31,043 nucleotides of DNA from Nostoc sp. CHAB 5834 (GTDB lineage Bacteria > Cyanobacteriota > Cyanobacteriia > Cyanobacteriales > Nostocaceae). A model generated the notes under the pieces. It had not been told where the DNA came from. It ran no database searches and worked only from the letters and a program-made list of their open reading frames with translations. The stretch is taken from assembly GCA_020829485.1 (NCBI GenBank), contig JAIVFU010000077.1:1-31043 (forward strand). The letters are read 5' to 3'. Of the stretch, positions 17,600-25,848 are shown piece by piece (the first letter of the stretch is position 1; each line of letters starts with the position of its first letter). The translations under genes and the position numbers were made by a program.

Positions 17600-18517
17600 T
17601 TAAATAACAAACTTCTCAGTGATATTAATATCCCCTAATTCTAAGTTAACGCTAAAACGCTCTCCTATTTGAACATTAAACTCTAATGTTACATGAGTAC
17701 TACCACGACCAGCACGCGTTTCCATAACAGTAATCCCTTTCTCATCTAGCACTTTGACAATGAGATTGTTTGGTAAGTGAATTTGCTCACCAGATGGATA
17801 CATTTGCAATTTCAGTTGGATTTCTACCGAATTTTTGGGAGTAAGTGTGACAACTAGTGCCAGCGACTGTCCAGGGAGTTCTATCCCCATGTCAATCAGC
17901 TTACCCCGCGTCACTCCGTTTCGATAACGAAAAGCTAATTGTGGTGTTTTTGGGGCTAGAATTTCTGATATCGGCTGCCAACCTGCATCAATTATATTTT
18001 GCAACCAATAGCTCAAATTGACTTCCGTCGGATTACTTTCAAGTGAATCAAGATATGCAAGTAAGTCCTCAATAGTCTGTAACTCGCTAAACAAAAGTTC
18101 ACCAGCTTTTACTGTTTTAGCAAACCCGATTAGAGTTGCAATTTGATGCTCTATGTCTAGCTCAACTACAACTACGCCGATTCTGTCATCCGGGACTTCT
18201 GGTGGAATATAGCAGAGATTACCAGAAGCTAAGGGGCGACATTCTAAGTGACCCAATCCACTCAACTTCAGGTCTGCTACATCTGCATAATAACGCATGG
18301 CACAATTCCAACTATCGCTAGTCCTTGGATCTGTGGGAATGTTCATCATTTCCATGTAATCATTTACCGCACAGACAGCCAAAGTATTAAGATATACCTG
18401 CTTTTTCTTTTCTGGTGTTACCTGTTCATCAGCAAAAAAGCGTGCTATTTTTAGCGCTGCTTGGGTAATAGCAACGGGAATGGATTTTTCTTCTAAGTTT
18501 TTAGTGCTATGAATCAT
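17600..18517 (-). CDS. DUF1822 family protein
   Basis: A 305-aa protein. The frame is open further up to a GTG at 18631, but the ATG at 18517 is preceded by AAGGAG five to six bases away, and the protein then starts like other DUF1822 members (MIHSTKNLEEKSIPVAITQAA). Family signatures include KKQVYLNTLAVCAVNDYMEM, WNCAMRYYADVADL, LECRPL and VVVELD. The second half holds a beta-rich region (ALVVTLTPKNSVEIQLKLQM). There is no membrane segment, so it is cytoplasmic. It sits between the sigma-like gene (49 bases) and CHAT-CHASE2 (26 bases). A role linking sensor to sigma-like factor is an inference from the fixed gene order. Confidence 0.85.
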   Translation of the reverse strand: MIHSTKNLEEKSIPVAITQAALKIARFFADEQVTPEKKKQVYLNTLAVCAVNDYMEMMNIPTDPRTSDSWNCAMRYYADVADLKLSGLGHLECRPLASGNLCYIPPEVPDDRIGVVVVELDIEHQIATLIGFAKTVKAGELLFSELQTIEDLLAYLDSLESNPTEVNLSYWLQNIIDAGWQPISEILAPKTPQLAFRYRNGVTRGKLIDMGIELPGQSLALVVTLTPKNSVEIQLKLQMYPSGEQIHLPNNLIVKVLDEKGITVMETRAGRGSTHVTLEFNVQIGERFSVNLELGDINITEKFVI

Positions 18518-18566
18518 AAGTCTCCTTCCGCTTTCTAGATAACCTTCTATTTTAGATATCTCTGCC

Positions 18567-19220
18567 TTAATGCCCAATTTCGTGATAACCTTGCCTGAGA
18601 GCAAAATTTCGTAAGCGTGGTAAGCATTCACGTTTATAAAAATTGGGTGCAGTTGATGGGGGTAAGTCGAATTCCTTAGCGATGTTTTTCCAGGGAGTTT
18701 CTGGAGGCAGGCGTCGCAGAATCAATATTTGGCAAGTTACATCAGGTCGTCCTTTAACATGAGTACTGGCTAAGTCATTATCTGGATCTGTAAAAGCCCA
18801 TTGGTAAGTCTCTTCTAAAATCGGTGGAATATCGGTTGCTGCTGGCAAGCTTTCTACCGTGTTAGTTGTATTTTCAATTTCTAAGCTAGATAGGGGAACA
18901 GTCTTAGCTTGAATTTCGGCTTCTCTAGAGCGAAAATCTTGCAGTCGCCACTTGAGACAATTGTCGAGCCAAGTAATCACACTACAACTCTCTGGGTTAT
19001 ACTGCTCTGGGTTTCGGCAGAAATATAACCAAGTTTGTTGCACAGCATCATTATAGTAAGGTGTATTCTCCTTCCATAGTTTGCCCGATTTCATCACAAC
19101 TCTAACTATCTCACTAAGTTTTTGCCGCCGCATCAAACTCTTTGCTGGATGGGAACAGGCTTCGGCAACCAGATGCTTGAGTTGTTGGTTTAGATTACTT
19201 ACTGTGTGAACGTTTTTCAT
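18567..19220 (-). CDS. sigma-70-like RNA polymerase sigma factor (group of CHASE2-CHAT operons)
   Basis: A 217-aa protein with an AGGAGAT ribosome-binding site six bases before the ATG. A region-2-like part (about 50-105) contains YYNDAVQQTWLYFCRN and SVITWLDNCLKWRLQDFRSRE, as in ECF-type factors. A linker rich in Thr/Pro/Glu follows, then a region-4-like helix-turn-helix (about 170-210: ILRRLPPETPWKNIAKEFDL, STAPNFYKRECLPRLRNF). It is a divergent factor, so some pipelines may call it hypothetical. It heads the operon with DUF1822 and CHAT-CHASE2. A copy of the shared 29-bp element lies 122 bases upstream in the same orientation, which suggests autoregulation. Confidence 0.75.
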   Translation of the reverse strand: MKNVHTVSNLNQQLKHLVAEACSHPAKSLMRRQKLSEIVRVVMKSGKLWKENTPYYNDAVQQTWLYFCRNPEQYNPESCSVITWLDNCLKWRLQDFRSREAEIQAKTVPLSSLEIENTTNTVESLPAATDIPPILEETYQWAFTDPDNDLASTHVKGRPDVTCQILILRRLPPETPWKNIAKEFDLPPSTAPNFYKRECLPRLRNFALRQGYHEIGH

Positions 19221-19341
19221 AGAGGATCTCCTGGTAAATACTTGCAGAAGTAGTCTAAAGATGCCTCTGACTGTTTAAATTTTTGATAAACGAATCCATA
19301 ACTTGATGTTTAATACCTGGATTAGTAGAGCTTATTATCTA

Positions 19342-19370
19342 GTTATCAGACTCAACTTCAAGTTTTTCGC
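19342..19370 (-). promoter_or_regulatory. shared 29-bp element, copy c (upstream of the sigma-like gene)
   Basis: On the minus strand: GCGAAAAACTTGA, nine bases, TGATAAC. The 13-bp first block and 7-bp second block are identical to copy b. It is 122 bases before the sigma-like start codon and oriented toward it. Confidence 0.65.
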
Positions 19371-19563
19371 GGAATTCAGAAAAAATTTTCCGGGCGTTGC
19401 AGAATAGAAATATGGATCGCAGGGTCAGAGATTTGCTCTTTGCGAAAAAAGTAGTTGATACCCTGCCAGAAGAACTGAGGGCGCATATCACCAAGCCATC
19501 CCAGCCTCGTCTCCTAAATCATTCATTAGTAATATAAAGTTTTGTAAACAGTGTAAGTTTTCT

Positions 19564-19592
19564 GCGAAAAACTTGATTTTTAAATTGATAAC
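19564..19592 (+). promoter_or_regulatory. shared 29-bp element, copy b (upstream of the exporter operon)
   Basis: GCGAAAAACTTGA, nine bases, TGATAAC, oriented toward the HTH/exporter operon that starts at 19804. Downstream CATAACT (about 19602) matches TATTACT at the corresponding place after copy a and could be a -10 region. Confidence 0.65.
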
Positions 19593-19803
19593 ACAATAGG
19601 GGCATAACTAATGCTCTTTTGTCACTTTGGAAAAATCCAATAGCTCAAACGGTTATGGGGCTTTAGTTTCCACTTTTTGTCCATAAATTTTAGTTTCTAG
19701 TTAGAAAATAAAGCCTCAAATCCTGATGAAATCAAAGTCTTAGAATTTAGCTTCAATTCTTGTTTTCCAAGAGTGATATGAAATATATTGTTAGGAGTTT
19801 AAA

Positions 19804-20529
19804 ATGTCATTATCTCAAGAGAAAAGGGATAGTAATAATCCGGGTACATTTAGTAGTAAATATTTAACCTCCTTTCAACGCAAACTACTACAAACTAGCC
19901 TACAAAAGGATTTACCTGCATCGTATTATCAACGTATCCAAATTATGTTGCTAGCTGATGAAGGAAAATCTCAAACTGAGGTTTGTCAAACTTTGGGGTG
20001 TTGTCCAGCAACAGTAAGGCATTGGACACATATAGCACGTACTGGAATGGCGCACCAGTGGCAAGATTGCCCCATTGGTCGCCCTAAAGCTGTTAATGAC
20101 CAGTATTTAGAGCGTTTGAAGGAATTAATTAATAGTAGTCCCCGCGAGCATGGCTATGCTTTTCGACGATGGACAGCTAACTGGCTTGGGAAACATTTAG
20201 CAAAAGAATTTGAGATTGAGGTAAGCGATCGCCATATCAAACGACTGCTCAAACAGATGGGATTATCCACAATACCAAAACCCAGCAATTCTGAAGCAAA
20301 CAGCAATGAGCAGGCTAAGGGTTCCAAAATTTTGATTGGTGATCTTAAATCAGCAGTTATTCTAGATGATTCCGAATTTTTACCTATTAACTTTGCGAAA
20401 TTAGAAAAAGCTTTAGACATTCATGGCGCAAGATATATCCGCTCAGTTAATAACTCTGCAACAGTTCAACAATACTCTGGGTTATTCTCTTTCGACAGAG
20501 GAATTTCAACACTGTCTTCAACAAGTTAA
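19804..20529 (+). CDS. helix-turn-helix protein related to IS630 transposase N-termini
   Basis: A 241-aa protein with TTAGGAG before its ATG. Residues 40-80 form a first helix-turn-helix (ADEGKSQTEVCQTLGCCPAT, VRHWTHIARTG). Residues 91-95 carry the IGRPK linker that also occurs between the two DNA-binding subdomains of IS630/Tc1-type transposases, and 112-153 form a second winged-helix (HGYAFRRWTANWLGKHLAKE, VSDRHIKRLLKQMG). No DDE catalytic domain follows, so it looks like a domesticated DNA-binding regulator of the exporter operon. Its last 35 codons overlap the exporter gene out of frame, and the terminal residues (SGLFSFDRGISTLSSTS) look like read-through of that gene's coding DNA. A lost or frameshifted C-terminus is therefore possible. 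Confidence 0.7.
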   Translation: MSLSQEKRDSNNPGTFSSKYLTSFQRKLLQTSLQKDLPASYYQRIQIMLLADEGKSQTEVCQTLGCCPATVRHWTHIARTGMAHQWQDCPIGRPKAVNDQYLERLKELINSSPREHGYAFRRWTANWLGKHLAKEFEIEVSDRHIKRLLKQMGLSTIPKPSNSEANSNEQAKGSKILIGDLKSAVILDDSEFLPINFAKLEKALDIHGARYIRSVNNSATVQQYSGLFSFDRGISTLSSTS

Positions 20530-23152
20530 ATTTATCAACCCGAAAGTCGGCAAGTTCTGGCAAGGAACTGATGTCCAACCAGGAATCTATATTGCGATCG
20601 CTGGCAAGGTCAGGTTGCTCTCTACCGAAGATGAGTTAATCGCTACTTTAGAGGCGGGAGACTCATTTGGAGAATTTACCTTATTTCCAGATGCACAATT
20701 TCAGGCTTACACCGCCAGAGCCTCGGTAAATTTACAACTGTGCTTTGTTCCGGGTGAAGTGTTGTGGCCATTGATGGCTAAATATCCCCAAATTCGGGAG
20801 CATTTGTGGGCTAAGGCGCTATCTCGTAATCCCCAACAGGTGGACTCAGATAACCCCGCAGTACTGCCATCTGACTCAAAACGGCTGCACGAAACAAAGA
20901 TTTTGTCAACGCCAGCAGTAAAGCCACGCGAGAAAAAGATTAGCAAAGCCTATTTTCCCAATTCCACGCAGCGAGTGGGGCACTTATTACAGCGTGTGAT
21001 TCGGCGCTACCCGTTTTTTGCCCAACAGAGTGGATCGGATTGTGGTGCAGCTTGTTTAGTGATGGTGTCTCGCTATTGGGGGAAAAACTTTAGTGTCAAT
21101 CGCCTGCGGGATATCGCCAATGTTGACCGCAATGGCTCATCACTGCGGGGGTTATCGGCGGCGGCGGAAAGTATTGGTTTTTCCACGCGACCTGTGAAAG
21201 CGAGTCTTGACCAATTAGCGAAGCAGAAATTGCCTGCGATCGCTCATTGGGAAGGCAAACATTACATCGTTGTCTACGAAATTACCCCTAAACATGTAAT
21301 TGTCGCCGACCCCGCCATTGGGCAACGCAGCCTCAGCCACGCCGAATTTAAAGCCAACTGGACTGGTTACACATTATTGCTGCAACCCACAGCCATGCTA
21401 AAGGATACCAAAGAGACTTCTACTCCTTTTTGGCAATTCTTTGAATTGATGAAGCCTCACTCTTTAGTAATGCTGGAAGTGTTTGTTGCTTCCTTATTTA
21501 TCCAGATATTTGGACTGGTTACTCCCTTATTCACGCAGTTAATTTTAGACCGCGTAGTAGTGCAGCGTTCTGAACTAACCTTAACGGCAGTGGGGTTAGG
21601 GTTACTAATTTTTAGTTTATTCCGTGTGGCAATGACAGGGTTGCGGCAATATCTTTTAGACCACACAGCGAATAAGCTCGATTTAGCACTGATTGTGGGA
21701 TTTATTCGCCATACCCTGCGGCTACCTTTGAGTTACTTTGAGTCTCGTTATGTGGGGGATATTATATCTCGTGTACAGGAAAACCGCAAAATTCAACGCT
21801 TTCTCTCCGGTGAGGCGTTGTCCATCCTGCTGGATTTAGTCACAGTCTTTATCTATTTAGGATTAATGTTTTGGTACAGTTGGCAAATGGCGTTGCTAGT
21901 ATTGGTAATTGTACCGCCTTTTTTCCTGCTGGCATTGATTGCCACACCTTTTTTACAAAAGATTTCTAGAGAAATATTTAATGCTGTTGCTAATGAAAGC
22001 AGCTATCTGATTGAAGCCCTTTCTGGTGTGCGAACAGTTAAATCTACAGCAGTAGAACAGACAGTGCGTTGGCATTGGGAAGAGTTATTAAGTAAGGAAG
22101 TCAAAACTAATTTTTCCGGGCAAATTATCAGCAATCGCCTGCAAATATTCAGCAACACAATTGAAGCAGTGGTAACTACTATGTTGCTGTGGTTTGGGGC
22201 GTACCAAGTTATTCACAACGAGTTAACCATTGGGCAGCTGGTGGCATTTAATATGTTGCTGGGAAATATTATTAGACCCTTCCAACGATTAACAGTTTTG
22301 TGGAATCAATTACAAGAAGTGGTGATTGCCGTGGAACGCATTAATGATGTGTTAGATGCGGAACCAGAAGAGGATTTGCAGCATCAGGCGCGGCAATCTT
22401 TACCACCCATTCAAGGTAACATTCGCTTTGACAACGTGACATTTCGCTATCACCCTGAAGGCGATCTCAATATTTTAGAAAATCTCAGTTTTGAAATACA
22501 AAGCGGGCAAATGGTTGCTTTGGTGGGACGGAGTGGTTCGGGTAAAACCACGATTTCTAAGCTGGTTTTGGGGTTATATCCCGCCACAGATGGCAAAGTA
22601 TTGATTGATGGTCACGATATTACCAGTCTTTCGTTGCGTTCTCTACGCGAGCAAGTTGGGGTAGTTGATCAAGATACCTTTTTGTTTGGCGGAACGATTC
22701 GGGAAAATATTAGCTTGGCACATCCTGGGGCAACTTTAGCAGAGATTATTGAGGCGGCGCGATTGGCGGGTGCTGATGAGTTTATTAAAAAATTGCCTAT
22801 GGGTTATGAAACCCAGATAGGTGAAGGAGGGGGGATGTTGTCTGGAGGACAGCGACAAAGAATTGCGATCGCTAAAGCGTTGTTAGGTAATCCCAAGCTG
22901 TTGATTTTGGATGAGGCGACTTCCCATCTGGATGCAGAGTCAGAAAGGATTATTCAGACGAATTTAAACACAATTCTTAAGGATAGAACCACCTTAGTAA
23001 TCGCCCATCGTCTTTCAACTGTGCGGAATGCAGATTTGATTTTAGTGCTAGATCGCGGTGTGTTGATTGAGAGTGGGACTCACAAAGAGTTGATGGCCAA
23101 GCGGGGACATTATTTTTATCTCAATCATCAGCAGATGGATGTTGCGGGGTGA
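20423..23152 (+). CDS. peptidase C39-containing ABC exporter with N-terminal cyclic-nucleotide-binding-like domain
   Basis: A 909-aa protein that both cleaves and exports double-glycine peptides. A CRP/CAP-like sensor domain (about 45-125, GIYIAIAGKVRLL, GDSFGEFTLFPD) is followed by a C39 cysteine protease domain (195-325) with oxyanion Gln at 201-202 and catalytic Cys207 (SDCGAAC), His280 (GKHYIVV) and Asp296 (VADPAIG). Membrane segments fill about 340-610. The ATPase has Walker A GRSGSGKT (702-709), LSGGQ (806-810), Walker B LLILDEAT (826-833) and H862. All key residues are present, so it should be active. The ATG has no Shine-Dalgarno and lies inside the preceding gene, so translation may be coupled or frameshifted. 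HlyD follows with a GTGA overlap. Confidence 0.93.
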   Translation: MAQDISAQLITLQQFNNTLGYSLSTEEFQHCLQQVKFINPKVGKFWQGTDVQPGIYIAIAGKVRLLSTEDELIATLEAGDSFGEFTLFPDAQFQAYTARASVNLQLCFVPGEVLWPLMAKYPQIREHLWAKALSRNPQQVDSDNPAVLPSDSKRLHETKILSTPAVKPREKKISKAYFPNSTQRVGHLLQRVIRRYPFFAQQSGSDCGAACLVMVSRYWGKNFSVNRLRDIANVDRNGSSLRGLSAAAESIGFSTRPVKASLDQLAKQKLPAIAHWEGKHYIVVYEITPKHVIVADPAIGQRSLSHAEFKANWTGYTLLLQPTAMLKDTKETSTPFWQFFELMKPHSLVMLEVFVASLFIQIFGLVTPLFTQLILDRVVVQRSELTLTAVGLGLLIFSLFRVAMTGLRQYLLDHTANKLDLALIVGFIRHTLRLPLSYFESRYVGDIISRVQENRKIQRFLSGEALSILLDLVTVFIYLGLMFWYSWQMALLVLVIVPPFFLLALIATPFLQKISREIFNAVANESSYLIEALSGVRTVKSTAVEQTVRWHWEELLSKEVKTNFSGQIISNRLQIFSNTIEAVVTTMLLWFGAYQVIHNELTIGQLVAFNMLLGNIIRPFQRLTVLWNQLQEVVIAVERINDVLDAEPEEDLQHQARQSLPPIQGNIRFDNVTFRYHPEGDLNILENLSFEIQSGQMVALVGRSGSGKTTISKLVLGLYPATDGKVLIDGHDITSLSLRSLREQVGVVDQDTFLFGGTIRENISLAHPGATLAEIIEAARLAGADEFIKKLPMGYETQIGEGGGMLSGGQRQRIAIAKALLGNPKLLILDEATSHLDAESERIIQTNLNTILKDRTTLVIAHRLSTVRNADLILVLDRGVLIESGTHKELMAKRGHYFYLNHQQMDVAG

Positions 23153-24741
23153 AACAAGAGGATAAGCAGGAAGCTTTAGTTGTCTCCCAAAATCCAAAAT
23201 TGATATCAGGAAAAATCATGCCAAACACATTAAATGGAAAGGTTCAAACCCAAATTTATGAGGTAGAACAGCACGAGGAAGTTTTAAGGGAGCAAACACC
23301 AGCTAGATCAACTGATGATTGGTCTTACGCAACCAAAGATTTACTTGATAGCTTGCCCCAGGTTTGGACAAGGGGATTGCTGTATTTTTTGGTGGTGTTT
23401 GTGTCGATCATTTTACCTTGGGCAATGTTATCTAAGGTGGATGAAACGGGTACGGCAAGAGGGCGACTTGAGCCAAAGGGAAAGACGGTTAGGCTGGATG
23501 CGGCTGTGGCAGGTACTGTTGCCGAAATTCGGGTAAAAGAGGGTGATTCAGTCAAAGCTGGGCAAACTTTATTGGTATTGGAATCAGAATTAGTTAAGGC
23601 GGAAATGCGGCAGTCACAGGATAAATTCGAGGGACAACTAAATCGACTTTCTCAGTTAAATTCATCTAAAAGTCAGTTAGTTGTATCTTTGACAACGCAA
23701 GAGCAACAAAATCAATCTCAACAGTTAGAAAAGCAGGCTCAAATTGACCAAGCGCGACAAAATATGAATGCTCTTAGGAATTCTTATGATTTACAAAAAG
23801 ACGAAAAATTAGCTCAAGTAAATCAGGCACGGCAAACTCTTGAGCATAGTCAAACAGCTAATAAGTTAGTTAACAGTAGTTTAGCGAGTACCGAGCGGGA
23901 AGTTGAACGCTATCGCAGTCTTTGGCAGTCAGGGGTAGTTCCAGAAATTAATGTTGTCCAGAAGCAAGATATAGCTAAAGACAAGCAACAGTTATACGAA
24001 CAAAATCAGTCAGATATTCAGCAGGCTAAACTACGTTTGCTAGAACAACAGAGTAGTTATGAGCGGACTATTCGGCAAGCAAATGCAGATATTGAGCAGG
24101 CACAGTTGCGACTGAAAGAACAGGAAAGGAGTTATCAGACCTTAACTCGTTCCAGCAAGCTGGCTTTGCTAAAAATCGACGAGCAACAGAAGAATTTGGA
24201 GACAGAAATTACTACGCTTCAGGCAGAAATTGCTCAAACTAAGAGTCAGATCATCTCGTTAAAATTTCAGTTAGGACAACGAGAGTTAAGAGCCACCGTG
24301 AATGGTAGAGTGTTTCAGTTACCCATACAACGGGCTGGGTCTGTAGTGCAACCGGGAGCAATGATTGCGGAGATTGCACCCCAAGGTTCGCCTTTAATAA
24401 TTCGGGCGCAAATGGCAACAACTGAGAGTGGTTTTTTGCGAAGAGGATTGCCAGTAAAGTTAAAGTTTGATGCTTATCCGTTTCAGGATTATGGTGTCTT
24501 AGAAGGAGAATTGTTAGAGATTTCTCCTACTACTATAGAAGTGGATACACCTAATGGAAAGGTAGCAGCTTATGACTTAGAAATTGCCCTAAAACAAAAT
24601 TGTATTCCCTCAGCTAATAAATGTATTGCCTTGCATCCTGGGGATACGGCGACAGCTGAGGTAATTGTGCGCCAGCGTCGGATTATTGATTTTCTGCTTG
24701 ATCCATTCAAGCAGTTGCAGCAGGGTGGGGTGAAATTGTAG
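23149..24741 (+). CDS. HlyD-family membrane fusion (periplasmic adaptor) protein
   Basis: A 530-aa partner of the ABC exporter. It has a cytoplasmic N-terminus (1-74), one membrane helix (76-94, LLYFLVVFVSIILPWAML), a lipoyl-like half (TVRLDAAVAGTVAEIRVKEG, 113-132), and a long Gln/Glu-rich coiled coil (about 150-375). The second lipoyl half follows (ELRATVNGRVFQL, then SVVQPGAMIAEIAPQG), and a beta-barrel C-terminus. The GTG start overlaps the exporter stop by 4 bases (GTGA). An ATG at 23218 with AGGAAAA before it would drop 23 residues and is equally plausible. The outer-membrane partner (TolC/HgdD type) is not in the window. Confidence 0.92.
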   Translation: MKQEDKQEALVVSQNPKLISGKIMPNTLNGKVQTQIYEVEQHEEVLREQTPARSTDDWSYATKDLLDSLPQVWTRGLLYFLVVFVSIILPWAMLSKVDETGTARGRLEPKGKTVRLDAAVAGTVAEIRVKEGDSVKAGQTLLVLESELVKAEMRQSQDKFEGQLNRLSQLNSSKSQLVVSLTTQEQQNQSQQLEKQAQIDQARQNMNALRNSYDLQKDEKLAQVNQARQTLEHSQTANKLVNSSLASTEREVERYRSLWQSGVVPEINVVQKQDIAKDKQQLYEQNQSDIQQAKLRLLEQQSSYERTIRQANADIEQAQLRLKEQERSYQTLTRSSKLALLKIDEQQKNLETEITTLQAEIAQTKSQIISLKFQLGQRELRATVNGRVFQLPIQRAGSVVQPGAMIAEIAPQGSPLIIRAQMATTESGFLRRGLPVKLKFDAYPFQDYGVLEGELLEISPTTIEVDTPNGKVAAYDLEIALKQNCIPSANKCIALHPGDTATAEVIVRQRRIIDFLLDPFKQLQQGGVKL

Positions 24742-24786
24742 AGAACCCAACCCCCTTCCCTACGTCCAAAGGACATGGGAATTAGG

Positions 24787-24820
24787 AATGTAGAGACGTT
24801 ACATGTAACGTCTCTACATT
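24787..24820. repeat. perfect 34-bp palindrome between HlyD and PpiC genes
   Basis: AATGTAGAGACGTTACA and its exact reverse complement TGTAACGTCTCTACATT abut with no spacer. Similar TAGAGACGTT palindromes are scattered through Nostoc genomes. It lies inside the presumed exporter operon and could attenuate or stabilise the mRNA. Confidence 0.85.
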
Positions 24821-24856
24821 CAGCTAATAAGTCAAACCAAATTTAGGAGAAATATC

Positions 24857-25591
24857 ATGTCACAACCTATCACCATTACCAACGAAGACATTCTTCACCA
24901 AGTTAAGGTATCTTGTAAAATTCCTGAGATAGTTGAGCAGATTGTTACCCGCAAGGTGATTATAGCGGCTGCTGAAGAAGCTGGTATAAAAGTGGAGGTT
25001 GAGGAACTTCAGAAAGCAGCAGACCAAATACGATTAGCGAATAAACTCGATAGTGCTGATGATACCTGGAATTGGTTAGAGAAACATGGTTTGTCTATAG
25101 ATGATTTTGAAGAAATTGCTGACATCAGTCTCATCTCTGGGAAGTTAGCTAATCATCTTTTCGCTGATAAAGTTGAACCCTCTTTCTTTGAAAACCAGCT
25201 AGATTATGTTGGCGTGGTGATGTATGAAGTTGTTGTGGATGATGAAGATTTAGCCATAGAACTCTTCTATGCGATTAAGGAAGGTGAGATGAGTTTCTAT
25301 GATGTTGCTCACAAATACATTCAAGATACAGAATTACGCCGAAAAGGTGGATATTTGGGGATAGTGCGTCGCCAAGATTTAAAACCAGAGATTTCTACTG
25401 CTGTTTTTTCTGCTAAACCACCACAGGTTATTAAACCGATAGTAACTTCTAAGGGAGTACACTTGATTTTAGTAGAGGAACTAATTCAACCAGACCTAAA
25501 TGAAAAATTCCGCAAAAATATCATTTCAAACTTATTCTCTCAGTGGCTTAACCAACAAATTGAACAGTCTAAAACAAGTAAGTTAATCTAA
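24857..25591 (+). CDS. PpiC-type (parvulin) peptidylprolyl isomerase
   Basis: A 244-aa protein with AGGAGA before the ATG. A SurA-like helical N-terminal part (1-110) is followed by a PpiC/rotamase domain (about 115-210) with the typical MSFYDVAHKYIQD, RRKGGYLGIVRRQDL and GVHLILVEE motifs. There is no signal peptide or membrane span, so it acts in the cytoplasm. It is the last gene of the HTH-exporter-HlyD operon, a combination often seen in cyanobacterial peptide export loci. There it may keep the precursor in an export-competent or protease-accessible form. That role is an inference. Confidence 0.88.
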   Translation: MSQPITITNEDILHQVKVSCKIPEIVEQIVTRKVIIAAAEEAGIKVEVEELQKAADQIRLANKLDSADDTWNWLEKHGLSIDDFEEIADISLISGKLANHLFADKVEPSFFENQLDYVGVVMYEVVVDDEDLAIELFYAIKEGEMSFYDVAHKYIQDTELRRKGGYLGIVRRQDLKPEISTAVFSAKPPQVIKPIVTSKGVHLILVEELIQPDLNEKFRKNIISNLFSQWLNQQIEQSKTSKLI

Positions 25592-25778
25592 TTACAGAGC
25601 AAATACTTTGATGTTGGTAGTAGCCCTAAAGTGCTATAGACCCAGACTGGGTTTTCGCAGAGTAGCGCTACTACAAAATTTTTAAACTTTTTTAGGTTTA
25701 ACTAAGTAGGTCGGCGCAAATAAACCCTACTAGTCAATTTACATTTCGATTTTACTATCCAGATAGTTTTGTTTTGCC
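25592..25778. other. intergenic with inverted repeat
   Basis: Arms GTAGTAGC (25617-25624) and GCTACTAC (25667-25674) form an inverted repeat. TTAAAC/GTTTAA arms (25682-25701) also occur. No gene is apparent. Confidence 0.4.
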
Positions 25779-25823
25779 AAAAAATACCTGCATCTGAGTT
25801 TGCTGAAGATGCAGGTATTTTTT
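25779..25823. terminator. bidirectional hairpin terminator between PpiC and the peptide gene
   Basis: Perfect 17-bp arms AAAAAATACCTGCATCT (25779-25795) and AGATGCAGGTATTTTTT (25807-25823) enclose an 11-base loop, with A and T runs that give a U tract in both directions. It serves the convergent PpiC (plus) and peptide (minus) transcripts. Confidence 0.9.
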
Positions 25824-25848
25824 AATTTAAACTCTTAAAAGAGTCAAT

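Larger units (their letters stand above)
19221..19803. other. divergent regulatory region between sigma-like operon and exporter operon
   Basis: About 580 bases without a gene. Two copies of the 29-bp element face away from each other (19342-19370 minus, 19564-19592 plus), one for each divergent operon. AAGTTTT elements at 19537-19543 and 19555-19561 resemble those before copy a at 7542-7558. The remainder is AT-rich with no recognised RNA. Confidence 0.6.

Noticed and set aside
25641..25655. CCCAG-A-CTGGG-TTTT as a terminator of the PpiC gene
   Set aside because: A one-base loop is sterically impossible and the strong hairpin at 25779-25823 explains termination.
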